Of a stretch of DNA of 64,000 bases, positions 18,341 to 28,900 are shown piece after piece. The position numbers and the translations under genes were made by a program. This DNA is from Adlercreutzia agrestimuris. Its GTDB lineage: Bacteria; Actinomycetota; Coriobacteriia; Coriobacteriales; Eggerthellaceae. The notes under the pieces are model-generated. The model was given only the letters and a program-made list of their open reading frames with translations. It searched no databases and was not told the DNA's origin. The stretch covers positions 310,001 to 374,000 of the forward strand of contig NZ_CALPCX010000001.1 of assembly GCF_943193125.1 (NCBI RefSeq), written 5' to 3'. Within the stretch, counting starts at the first letter, position 1. Each line of letters begins with the position of its first letter.

Positions 18341-19173
18341 GCTCAAAGCTTCTCAAGTTTTGCACATACGCCGGTGCAACCCTGAGCGCTCTTGCACTGG
18401 TAAGCATTGTGGGATACATCCTCATACAAGGTGTTCCCCATCTCTCTTTGTCGCTCTTTGCATGGGAATACACTTCTGAGAATGTCTCGCTTATGCCCGC
18501 GCTTATTAGCACCCTCATTATGGCTGGGCTCTCCCTTGTAATGGCGGTGCCAGTAGGAGTTGCCTCGGCAATCTACCTTGTTGAATACGCACGCCCAAAC
18601 AGCCGTTTTGTTCGTATCGTGCGCATCACCACCGAAACATTGCAAGGCATTCCTTCAATTATCTATGGCCTCTTTGGCTTGCTGTTTTTCACCACTGCAC
18701 TTGGATGGGGACTCTCCTTGCTCTCGGGCGCTTGTACGCTGGCCATTATGGTGCTGCCCGTCATCATGCGCACTACTGAAGAAGCGCTGATGGCAGTCCC
18801 GCAGTCACTTCGCCAAGGTGGCTTTGCTTTGGGTGCAGGGCGCGTTCGCACGGTTCTGCATTGCGTGCTTCCTTCTGCGCTGCCAGGCATTTTAGGTGGC
18901 GTACTGCTTGCCCTTGGACGATGTGTTGGCGAAGTTGCTGCCCTGCTTTTTACTGCAGGCACTGTCGCGCAGATCCCCAATTTTGGTGGCGAAGGCATTT
19001 TCGCGCTCTTTGAATCATGCCGAACCCTTGCAGTTCATATGTATGTGCTTGCAAGCGAGGGGTTACACCTCGGCGAAACCTATGCCACCTCAGTCGTGCT
19101 GCTGGTCATGGTGGTTGTGCTTAACATGATCACCCATGCCGTAGCCAAAAAGCTCTCAAAAGAAAGGCTGTAA
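18337..19173 (+). CDS. pstA: Phosphate ABC transporter permease PstA
   Basis: A 278-residue permease with the PstA landmarks [33 protein letters not shown], an EAA loop ([21 protein letters not shown]) and [16 protein letters not shown]. The start overlaps the pstC stop. It is the second membrane subunit of the PstSCAB importer. Confidence 0.96.
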   Translation: MSSKLLKFCTYAGATLSALALVSIVGYILIQGVPHLSLSLFAWEYTSENVSLMPALISTLIMAGLSLVMAVPVGVASAIYLVEYARPNSRFVRIVRITTETLQGIPSIIYGLFGLLFFTTALGWGLSLLSGACTLAIMVLPVIMRTTEEALMAVPQSLRQGGFALGAGRVRTVLHCVLPSALPGILGGVLLALGRCVGEVAALLFTAGTVAQIPNFGGEGIFALFESCRTLAVHMYVLASEGLHLGETYATSVVLLVMVVVLNMITHAVAKKLSKERL

Positions 19174-19177
19174 TTTT

Positions 19178-20098
19178 ATGTCTGCTCTTGTGCAATCAGC
19201 TCCCCGCGTCATCTTGCCAAACTCTTCATTCCAAGAGTCTCACATAACGATGTCGCCAACCGCTTCTGGAACAGCCCCTTCCTCTTCTCTCTGCGAGCAT
19301 GTCTCAGTAACAAGCGATAACCCTGCCACACATTCACCATGCCCCGTTCCAGCAAAAATGAGCGTATCTCACCTCAATTTGTACTACGGCTCTTTCCATG
19401 CGCTCAAAGATATTTCGCTTGATTTTCCTAAAAACCAGGTCACCGCATTGATTGGACCTTCTGGTTGCGGAAAATCCACACTACTTAAATCACTTAATCG
19501 TATGAATGATCTAGTGGAGAATTGCCGAATTGAAGGAACTATCACGTTAGATGACGCCAACATCCGCACCGACATTGGAGTAAATGACTTGCGACGACGC
19601 GTTGGCATGGTGTTTCAGCAGCCTAACCCCTTCCCCATGAGCATTTACGAAAACGTAGCTTTTGGACCCAAAACCCACGGCATCAAAAACCGCGACGAGC
19701 TTGATGCTATTGTTGAGCAATCACTGCGCGATGCTGCCATCTGGGACGAGGTAAAAGATCGCCTCAAGAAAAGCGCGCTTGGGCTTTCGGGCGGTCAGCA
19801 GCAACGTCTCTGCATTGCCCGCGCACTTGCTGTGCAACCTGAAGTGCTCTTGATGGACGAATCCACCAGTGCCCTTGACCCTATCTCTACCGCTAAGATT
19901 GAGGAACTGGTTGCCCAATTAAAAGATCGCTTTACGGTCATCATGGTGACTCACAACATGCTACAGGCTGTACGTGTATCAGACAAAACAGCATTTTTCC
20001 TTATGGGCGAAATGGTTGAATGCGAAGACACACAAACGCTCTTCACCAACCCCCACGACAAACGCACCGCAGATTATGTAGCAGGACGATTTGGCTAA
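19178..20098 (+). CDS. pstB: Phosphate ABC transporter ATP-binding protein PstB
   Basis: A 306-residue cytoplasmic ATPase. Walker A is GPSGCGKST (residues 93-101), the Q-loop is in [14 protein letters not shown], the signature is [15 protein letters not shown], Walker B is VLLMDEST and the switch His is in VMVTHNM. The core begins near residue 61 ([11 protein letters not shown]), so the protein carries a Ser/Pro/Thr-rich N-terminal extension of about 60 residues not usual in PstB. An internal ATG at 19358 would give the standard length but lacks a ribosome binding site, whereas ATG 19178 follows AAAGG. It starts 4 bp after pstA. Confidence 0.95.
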   Translation: MSALVQSAPRVILPNSSFQESHITMSPTASGTAPSSSLCEHVSVTSDNPATHSPCPVPAKMSVSHLNLYYGSFHALKDISLDFPKNQVTALIGPSGCGKSTLLKSLNRMNDLVENCRIEGTITLDDANIRTDIGVNDLRRRVGMVFQQPNPFPMSIYENVAFGPKTHGIKNRDELDAIVEQSLRDAAIWDEVKDRLKKSALGLSGGQQQRLCIARALAVQPEVLLMDESTSALDPISTAKIEELVAQLKDRFTVIMVTHNMLQAVRVSDKTAFFLMGEMVECEDTQTLFTNPHDKRTADYVAGRFG

Positions 20099-20213
20099 TT
20101 CTTTCGGCAAAGCTTCGCGCCATACTTATTCCTATGGCGTCTATGCTACAAATCTCACACAGTTTAAAGAGAGCTCTTACGACCCAGATACACCCTCAGT
20201 TACAATGCACACT

Positions 20214-20918
20214 ATGATTTATTACGTTGAAGATGATCCTAACATTGCAGATTTGACGATGTATGCGCTTCGTCAAGCCGGTCTTGAGGTTGTCGGGTTT
20301 TCCCATGCAGACGCCTTTGAACAAGCATGCAAAGAGAACCTCCCCGATGCCATCTTGTTAGACATCATGCTGCCCGGAAAAGATGGTCTGAGCATTCTAC
20401 GCGATCTCAAGACAGATCCTGTGACCGCACACATCCCCGTCATGATGCTTTCTGCAAAATCAGCTGAAATAGACAAAGTTACCGGCATTGATCTGGGTGC
20501 CGATGATTACTTGGCAAAACCTTATGGCATGATGGAATTGGTAAGCCGCACGCGCGCGCTCCTTCGCCGTGCTGCCCTTCCTTCTCTCACTGTCACCACT
20601 CCAATTCCAGAAAATGCGCCTTTGATCTGTGGCGCTATCAAGCTTGATCAAGCAGCGCATCGCGTTTGGGCAGATGGGGTTGAAGTAATGCTCACGCGCA
20701 AAGAGTTCGATTTGCTACTGATGCTTATCGAGCATCAAGATCGCGTGCTTTCACGCTCTCAATTGCTTGAACATGTGTGGGGTTGGGAATTTACCGATAA
20801 CACCCGCACGGTTGACGTGCATGTACAAACACTTCGTCAAAAGCTTGGCGAAGCCAGCACAAAAGCCGCCGCGCAAATTGAAACGATCCGTGGTGTTGGC
20901 TACACCCTCCGAGGCTGA
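20214..20918 (+). CDS. PhoB/PhoP-type OmpR-family response regulator
   Basis: A 234-residue DNA-binding regulator: receiver domain (acidic pocket YVEDD at residues 4-8, phospho-acceptor D50 in LLDIMLPGKDG, conserved Lys in MLSAKSAE) and a C-terminal winged helix (RKEFDLLLMLIEH, VDVHVQTLRQKL, IETIRGVGYTLRG). Its position between pstB and a sensor kinase marks it as the phosphate-starvation regulator. ATG 20214 gives the standard N-terminus, with no good ribosome binding site; ATG 20205 is an alternative. A TACAAT at 20201-20206 just upstream could be a -10, which would make a leaderless transcript. Confidence 0.92.
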   Translation: MIYYVEDDPNIADLTMYALRQAGLEVVGFSHADAFEQACKENLPDAILLDIMLPGKDGLSILRDLKTDPVTAHIPVMMLSAKSAEIDKVTGIDLGADDYLAKPYGMMELVSRTRALLRRAALPSLTVTTPIPENAPLICGAIKLDQAAHRVWADGVEVMLTRKEFDLLLMLIEHQDRVLSRSQLLEHVWGWEFTDNTRTVDVHVQTLRQKLGEASTKAAAQIETIRGVGYTLRG

Positions 20919-20922
20919 TCCT

Positions 20923-22452
20923 ATGGCACGCCACACAACGCGCCGCCGGCTTTCCACTGCCATCTTGGGCACTATAATGGCATACTCGCTGTTCATCATG
21001 GTATTTTTTGGCGGCGTCTTTTCGTTTGTTTTCTACTTTAGCAGCGAACATCGCGCCGAAGATCACCTGCAGATGATTGCCGAAAACGCTGCTCAAGCGC
21101 TCAATGCCGCGGGAACGCGCACTGACATTTCTGCAGCTGATATGGCGGCAGCGGTTTCTAGTAGCACAGCTACCACCACAGATCCAAACATACTTGCCAC
21201 CATATCGCCTGAGGCAGATGATCTTGCGCCCATTGACCCTGACACCGACGCACTTGCAATCTTGCATTACCAGTTCAATGAGGGCATTCGCTATACACTC
21301 ATTGATGCTGATGGAACAGTTCTTTTTGACAGTCAAGGAGATCTCAGCGAAGATCATTCCGACCGACCCGAGGTCATAGAAGCCATCAAAACGGGTAAAA
21401 GCGCGGTGGTTCGACATTCAGATACGCTCGGTCAAGATTTGCTCTATGCAGCAATTGAACTTGATTCTGGAAGCATACTTCGCCTTTCTGAGCAGCGTGA
21501 ATCTGTATTTTCCTTCACGGAATCGCTGGCATTTCCCCTGTTTGTAGCTCTGCTTATCTCGGCTGCTCTTTCAAGCGTGGTATCTCGTCTTATCACGCGT
21601 CGATTAGTAGCACCCCTTGAGGATATTGATGTTTCGGCGCCACTTGAGACTGACACTTACGAAGAAATGCGGCCGTTTCTTACGCGCATTGATACACAGA
21701 GATCCCAACTCAAAGCACAGAACCAGGAATTAGCACGCGCAGAGAACTTGCGCCGAGAGTTCTCTGCGAACGTCTCCCATGAACTCAAAACGCCACTGCA
21801 AGTAATTTCTGGCTATGCCGAACTTTTAGCGTCGCCCAACATTCCTCCACAAGATGCGCAGCGCTTTGCCCTTGTTATAGGAGAAGAGGCAATGCACATG
21901 CGAGAACTTATAGATGATGTCCTCACGCTCTCGCGCCTTGATGATCCGGTTCTTGAAAATGCTGGCAAAGAGCCCATTGAACTATTCGCTCTCACTAAAA
22001 CTGCAGCGGAGGCGCTTTTGCCGCTTGCAGAGAAAAATGAGGTCATTGTTCGTGTGCTTGGCAACAAAACAGAGATTGTGGGTAACCCTACCCTCCTCAC
22101 GCAGATCATACGTAATGTAATCGGTAATGCAATTGCATACAGCAATCGTGGTGGCGAAGTCACCGTCATGGTAGATAAGACGCTGGTTGCCGAAGGCCTC
22201 AATGAAGACTTACCGCAATCCGAAGCGTATATTCGCGTCAAAGATACCGGCATTGGCATTAGTCCCGAGGATCAAGAAAAAATCTTCGAGCGCTTTTACC
22301 GTGTTGATAAGTCTCGCTCCAAGGAACGAGGCGGCACCGGTCTTGGACTTGCTATTGCCAAACATGCTGCTGCATTTCATGGAGGCACCATCACGGTTGA
22401 AAGCCAGTGTGGAAAAGGCGCTACATTTACTGTGCATCTGCCGCTGAACTAA
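20923..22452 (+). CDS. phoR: PhoR-type sensor histidine kinase
   Basis: A 509-residue membrane sensor. Helix 1 (IMAYSLFIMVFFGGVFSFVF) spans about residues 20-42, an extracellular Asp/Thr-rich sensing region follows, and helix 2 (FPLFVALLISAALSSVVS) is near 205-222. The dimerisation/phosphorylation box is FSANVSHELKTPLQ with His286. The ATPase has N box (RNVIGNAIAYSNRGG), G1 (VKDTGIGI), F box (FERFYRVDKSRS) and G2 (GGTGLGLAI). ATG 20923 follows CGAGG and lies 4 bp after the regulator stop. No phoU gene follows, although PhoU usually links Pst to this kinase; it must lie elsewhere or be absent. Confidence 0.93.
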   Translation: MARHTTRRRLSTAILGTIMAYSLFIMVFFGGVFSFVFYFSSEHRAEDHLQMIAENAAQALNAAGTRTDISAADMAAAVSSSTATTTDPNILATISPEADDLAPIDPDTDALAILHYQFNEGIRYTLIDADGTVLFDSQGDLSEDHSDRPEVIEAIKTGKSAVVRHSDTLGQDLLYAAIELDSGSILRLSEQRESVFSFTESLAFPLFVALLISAALSSVVSRLITRRLVAPLEDIDVSAPLETDTYEEMRPFLTRIDTQRSQLKAQNQELARAENLRREFSANVSHELKTPLQVISGYAELLASPNIPPQDAQRFALVIGEEAMHMRELIDDVLTLSRLDDPVLENAGKEPIELFALTKTAAEALLPLAEKNEVIVRVLGNKTEIVGNPTLLTQIIRNVIGNAIAYSNRGGEVTVMVDKTLVAEGLNEDLPQSEAYIRVKDTGIGISPEDQEKIFERFYRVDKSRSKERGGTGLGLAIAKHAAAFHGGTITVESQCGKGATFTVHLPLN

Positions 22453-22625
22453 CTATCCCTTGCACGTTCCTGCGCGTGTGGCGACCGCACTGGCATCTGC
22501 TGGTGGTGCCAATATTCGCAGGCCTCGCTGACTGTCACCACACGCGGCGGCGTGTGTCGGCGCTCGCACATTTGTCCTGCTCAGATGGCTGCTGGAGCGG
22601 ACGGAGAAGTGTCCGAGCCCCCCTC
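22453..22625. other. Intergenic sequence after phoR
   Basis: About 170 GC-richer bases containing one short hairpin (CACACGC-GGCG-GCGTGTG, 22539-22556) without a T-run. No gene or promoter is seen. The repeat at 22626 begins directly after it. Confidence 0.45.
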
Positions 22626-22812
22626 GTGATAAAATTTACTATAAAACACCAAACTTTGGCAGGAAAAGTGCCTGATTAGGTGGATTGGGCCTCAAATTGG
22701 CTGGAAAAGTTGCCGATTAGGTGGGTCAACCTTCAAAAACCGCCTAATCGGACACATTCCCTGCCACACTTCGCCAAAAACCGCCATTTTTTAGTTCAGC
22801 AATGTAACAAAA
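22626..22812 (+). repeat. GATTAGG hairpin repeat, copy 2
   Basis: The inverted counterpart of 4931-5115. The matching part runs from GATAAAATTTACTATAAAAC to TTTTAGTTCAGCAATGTAAC, with the same three GATTAGG/CCTAATC units and the same hairpin potential. Like copy 1 it lies between convergent genes (phoR stop 22452, giant gene stop 22945). Confidence 0.88.
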
Positions 22813-22890
22813 AGATACGCGGATGCTATGTTGTACCATGCACACAGTGAAATGCTATCTGGAAAGAAATAACATCTGGATTCCCCGAGC

Positions 22891-22926
22891 AAAAAAGAGC
22901 CGAACCCAAATGGATTCGGCTCTTTT
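22891..22926 (-). terminator. Rho-independent terminator of the giant surface protein gene
   Basis: On the minus strand the stem AAGAGCCGAATCC / GGGTTCGGCTCTT (one mismatch near the loop) is followed by a T-run (22896 to 22891). It lies about 20 bp after the stop of the giant gene. The plus-strand side has only a short T-run. Confidence 0.9.
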
Positions 22927-22944
22927 GGTCTTGCGGCTCTTACC

Positions 22945-25900
22945 TTATGAGTGCACCCTTTGGCATGCCTCACTACCCTCTTCGTCATCGCGGCGGCGCT
23001 TGATGACGGCAAGCGCCAACAGCAATGCCAATACAGCCAGCATGAACGTCAACATGGAGGTATCGCCTGTCTTGGGAAGCTTCATCAGCTTCGGCAAGTC
23101 TTTCAACAGCGGCGTCTCCTCTCCTGGCGTTGCAGGCGTCTCAGGCACATAAGGTGTCTCCGGATGCGGCGTCACAGGCGTATCTGGAGTTATCGGCTGT
23201 TCGGGGTCAACCGGCTCTTCGGGTTTGTAGATACCCAAGTCAACCGAACGACCAGCATCTGCATTCCAGCTACCATTCTGGAGCACGGTATACGCATGTC
23301 CATATGCATTCGGGCCTGCCGCGCGCGTACCAATTACTGGCAGCACATCGGTTACACCCTTTTCCTCAGGCGTAATTTCACCGAGGACATTCAGATGAGC
23401 ATAGTCGTTGTCAAGGTTATCGTCAGATCCCACATGGATTGGAATGTATGACGTTCCCTCTGGCTTGTCCATGCGAATGCGATACTCGTATGGTTTGCCC
23501 TGCTCATCAACGAGCGGTAGACCATCAAAGCTATATTCGCCGTCTTCGTTTGTCCTACGCTGAGCTACCTGTGTCCACACGCCCTCATGCAAGATGCCGT
23601 CATCCTCCAAGCGCTCCAGCACCGGCTCGTCCTCATCTGCACCATCTTCAGCAGCCTCGTCATCAAGAGCGAAAGCACGCGCCATGTGCAGGCTTACCGT
23701 CTTCGTGTCTTCAGGTCCGACAGGATCGGTCGGCTCACTGGGGTCGGTCGACTCGCCAGGCTCTTCGGGTGTACCGGGCTCCTCAGGCGTGCCAGGTTCT
23801 TCAGGATCCGTCGGCTCCTCAGGCGTACCAGGCTCTTCGGGGTCCGTAGGCTCTTCAGGTGTGCCAGGCTCCTCAGGATCCGTTGGCTCTTCAGGCTTAG
23901 GCGTGTCGTCTATGTATTCTTCGATATAGCGCTCAGCAGCTTCAAGCGGCTCGCCCGTACCATCCAGATTTGAGCCTGCAGCACCGTCACCAATACGGCT
24001 CTTCCATCCCTGCTCAAGGGCATCAGCAACCGCAGTAGAGCGACGCTCAAGCACCACAGTCTGATCAGCAAGGCGTTCATCCTCTTCAGTCTGCAAACCA
24101 TCCTGCTCAGGATCAAACCATACATGACCTGAAATCTGTGCAGTATTGAAATGCACTAAACCAGCGTCATTGTTATCCGAAGGATTAATGCCCGCGATTG
24201 ACCAACGATGACCATCCGGTCCATCAATGAGCATCTCTTCAGCCTCGCCCGGCAATTGCAAAGTAGCCAACACAACCAAGCCATCAGTAGGATCATCAGG
24301 CATCATGCGCGTTGTGGCTTCATTGAGGTCAGAATCAACCGTCGTATCGCTACCGACATTAGCTGCAGTCACGCTGAACTCAGCAGGCACCTCAACCATG
24401 TTAACGCGATAGCCATAGACCACCATGACTTCCTCGTTATCGATAACCTGCAAACCAGTGGTTTCTAGCTCGTCGAACTTATACGTGCCATCAGCTGCCG
24501 TCAGCTGTTCGCGAACATACGCGTCTTCTTCTTCACTATCGTTGAAGGCCGCGTCGTAGACCCACGTTTCTTCGCCCGCATCGTTAACGCTATACCAATA
24601 ACGCGTCAGCTTCATAGGCACGTTAGCAATGCCGCGCTCACCTTCATCAAAGGTTCCGCTCTGATCAGCATCGTTCCAAACGGTACCAGCAATATAGGCC
24701 GGCGAAGTCTCTTTCAAACCTGCATCGCCACCACGCTGCAAGCTCATGGGTCGAGGCGTATCGTAGGTCACGCCGTTGTAGCTATCCTCATATTGGTGAC
24801 CATCGTCGCTTTGCGCTGCAACACCCACCAAGACATAACCGTCCGAACGAACCGCACCGCCCTCAATGAACTGCTCTGCCAGTTGCAACATGCCGTTCTC
24901 GTCACGATATACGTCAGAGTTCGTTCTTATCGGACTGCCTTGCACCTGGAAACGAGACGGCGCAAATCCTGCAGGTGTCGTACCCAGCGTCAGCCTATAA
25001 CCTGCCAGATATACCTCATCCTCGGCACCCGGCGTTCCATAAGGCACGCATTGGCCATCAGCATCGAGCTGGACGAAGCTTGGCAGATCACCAAAGGTAT
25101 ACACACCCTGTATGTCGGTCATTGCACCACGTGCACCTAAAGGCATAGGCATCACAGAAATCTGCGGCGTATTTGAACCAGCCGGAATGTATCCAACCGA
25201 ATTACCCGCACCACCAGCAAGAGTGGTGATCATCGTCGGTGCCAATGGCTCACCTGGCTCAACAACCTCACCAGGATTGTCGGGGTCCTCTGGGTTGTCG
25301 GGGTTATCTGGGTTGTCGGGGTCGCCTTCCTCACCAGGATCAACCGACGTCCCAGGCTCATCGGCTTGCACCTCAGGACCATCCTGTACAGAAGAGCCAG
25401 CCGTACGTGCCGTAATGGTGTAATTAGTAAGCGGGTTCAAACCACTAAATACCAGATTACCTTCTTCGTCAGGACGAACCCACTCAGCATTCTCTGCCGT
25501 CGGATCATCAAGCGTGTATTCCCAGCCGAATTCAGCATCATGACCACCCGGCGTACGAACCAGTGTCGCAGTTGTGCCGTCAACATCGAAATCACCTGAA
25601 TCACCATAGAAGCCAATTGCGCCCTTCGTCAGGATCTTCATGGGCTGTTCGCAATAGACGTAACCATCTGCCGCATCTTCATCAGCGCGACGACAGCTCA
25701 CCGCAAACTCAGTAGCAGGAACAACACCCATATCGGCAGTAAAGACACCTTCTTCTGCAGGCCATGGAGTTGCATTGCCACCATACCAGGTCACTCCATC
25801 AAGGCTGTATTCAATACCTTCAATAGGATGTACAACCGTAATGGTATCCTCGGTTGCCTTCAGGTCACCCACAAGCGGAGCGCCGTCACCAAAGCGCGTG

Positions 25901-28900
25901 TTGAGAACCCATTCGCCATCGTTATTGAGATAGTACTGCACCAAATAAACCGGCTGACCAGGAACGGCTGGCTCCAGCATGCTGAAGAACGCGTCCGGAT
26001 CATCCAAATTAGTGCGAACATCGCGCAAACCATCGTAGTTCTGGTCATCCCAAACGATACCCTTAATGGTTGAGGTACCAAACGGACCAAAGCCACCATT
26101 CATGCGCGTTTCGTCTACACCAAAAGCAATGTCGAAGGACAAGCCGTTGCCCTCAATACGGTAGTCAGGCTGCGTACCTTCGTCAGCAAGCGAAGCCAAA
26201 ACCAGACGGCCATCCAGCACCTGACGATCCTCATCAGTGTTGTGCTCACCCCATGCCAGTGCATAGTTGCCGCGATCCGCGTAGCCAACATTTTGCGTGA
26301 GCGTTGCGTCATTAATGCGATGTACCTTTGAGTTCGTTGCATCAGTATTACCCTCAGCATCTTCAACCTGAGAGCTCACCAACAAATTAGTAACAGGCAA
26401 ACCAAGCACGCCTTCTGCGTCTTCGGTAGTTTCACCTTGTACTTCTACGGTGTAACCCAAAAGTGAGTAATCATCAGCATGATCAACAGGATCGCGGCGT
26501 GTTGAGACAAGCAAGTTCTCAAACGAGTAGTAGCCATCAGCATCAGTGGTTGTTGTTACCACTGAGCCCTCGCTTCCCAAACCAGCTTCTTCAAGCGTGA
26601 TCCACTTCTGAGCAACTTCATCCCACAACCACGTGCGAAGGATAACGGTCTTGTTTGCCAGACCTGAACCTTCGTCGTTGCGCAGGCCGTCGTAATTCTT
26701 GTCAATCCACAAGTAACCCGAAATGGTCTGGAACGGAACATCCAACAATGCACCATGGTTGTACGCACGATCCGATCCATTTGCCAAGTCGTATTTCACC
26801 AAGCCAGTACGTGCAAGGTTAAACGTTTGATCGGCTTCAGAGAGCATATTCACCATGCCGTTGCCCGCAAGCTTTGTGCGACTCTCCTCATCAACACCCA
26901 AGCCCTTGTCTTGGTTTGCATTTTGCGAAGGCAGTGCACTTATTTCATTTGCCGGCACCGAGGTGGCATCCGCGGTATCCAGCAAAACGTCATACTCATC
27001 ATCACCCATGAGATAAGCATTGCGAAGCACGAGGTCAGAGTCAACGGTGAAGTCATCGCCTTGCTGATACTTAGCAATGAGATATGCATTGAGCTTGTAT
27101 TGCGGGTCGGTCACGCGAACGCGATAGGCATATATCACACCTTGGTTGTCCACGCGCGTCTGGGTAAAGAGGTCTTCAAAGCGATATACGCCATCTTGCT
27201 CTTCACCATCAGGACCTATGCCGGTTGCGGTCAGCTGGCTGTGTCCAGCCTCATCAGAACCAACACCTGTTTGATTATCTTGCTCATATGCTTCCCAGTC
27301 GCCCCAAGCGGGATCGGGTACCCAATCACCAGCTGCATCATCAAAGTAGTAGCGCTCCAAGGTCACACGAATGCCGTTGCGTCCCTCTTCTGCCTGAGAC
27401 TTGGGGTCATCAGGATCTGCATCATTTTGGATACCGTCATTGTTTGCGTCAGTCCAAATTACACCAACAATGTCACGCTGCGGAGCCGGTAACTCACCAA
27501 CGTCGCCACCTGCAACCGTCCGCTCTCCATCTTCGTTGGTGCGCGCCGTCAGCCAGTCATAGGTCACACTGCCGGTCTTTCCAACTGCAACTTCACTTCC
27601 CGCTATGCTTACACGAGATCCATGACCGGTGCGAGCATCGGTAGTGGTGTCAGCCAAAATGATCTGGCCTTCATGAGCACGTGTACCTACTGTGCGGTTA
27701 TTTGCGTTGAAGAACTCACGTCCTTGTAACGGCAGACCAGCACCCGTGTCAACAAAGGTGTCGGACACATCAGAGTCAGTTGCCAGTGACAACGCACCAT
27801 CAGTTCCTCCATCTTTGTCCTCTTCGGCTGTAGCATGGTAGCGAGATAACAACCAGTGATTGCCATCTTCTACTTTGAGGTTTGCCAAGCGAATACGATA
27901 GCCTGCCAAGAAGTGCTCACCCTCGTCATTGGTGTAGGCAGTCGGCAAATTATCAAAGACATATTCGCCGTCTTCGTTGGTCAGTACGGTTACCGTACCA
28001 TCTTTTGCCACACCATCGGTAACGACAGGAGCCATAACGCCTGTAGCATTGCCCTCCTCATCAAAGGTCATCTGCGAGGTTCGACTATCTTCACCAAAGC
28101 GTTCGTTCATGAACCAATGACCGTTAACGCCGTCTTCGTTGGTCCTGCTTGGATCGTAGTACCACTGCGTCATGACAACAGCTTGATCAGGTACGCCAGG
28201 CTCATCTTCGGCGTAGGTGCCGTCATCATTTTTCGCTTGCAAGCCATCATAATTATCGTCTTGCCATACGCGACCAGTTACCTCTGAGCGCGGAACCTCA
28301 ACAAGACCCGCATCCCAATGATCAATACGATTTGCGGTGGACAGGTCATATTGCATGAGCGCGCCACCTTGGCGAATAACCGAAATATACTCATCAGAAG
28401 TATCTTCAGTTACCTCACCTGCAACAACGATCATAGAGTTAAACGCCGTCTCGTCACGATCGGTGGCCGCACCGTCCTCGTTAAAGTAGTACGCCAGGCC
28501 GCCACCAAATGGACCAGAGATGAGAGCGCGCGAATTAATATCAGAGTCACGCTCTTCGTCGGTAACCATGACGTCGCCCGACTCATTGAGTGTCTTTGCG
28601 CTATTGCGCAAGGTCACACCCCAGTCTTGGGAATGATTCTTGAGCAGCGAACGGTCAATGCGAATACGATATCCCGCCAAATACTTCGGCTTGTTGTCCT
28701 CTGCCATGGTGGGAGGTGCTTCGGGGTCAGCTACATAAGTGGAAATGCCCTTGAACACATACTGGCCAGATGGCGTAGTTGCCTGAACGAGATTATTAGG
28801 CTGCTTATCAGCAGGAACCAAAACCCATTCACCGCGACCAAGCAGGTTGTCGGATGCGGTCGTGCCACCAACATGACCCGTCGGGCGCCACCAGTATTGC

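Noticed and set aside
22539-22556. Hairpin after phoR as terminator
   Set aside because: The 7-bp stem has no T-run on either strand.
23740-23898. Regular direct repeats that could be mistaken for a CRISPR array
   Set aside because: The repeats are in frame, encode Pro/Glu units of the wall-spanning region, and have no spacers.
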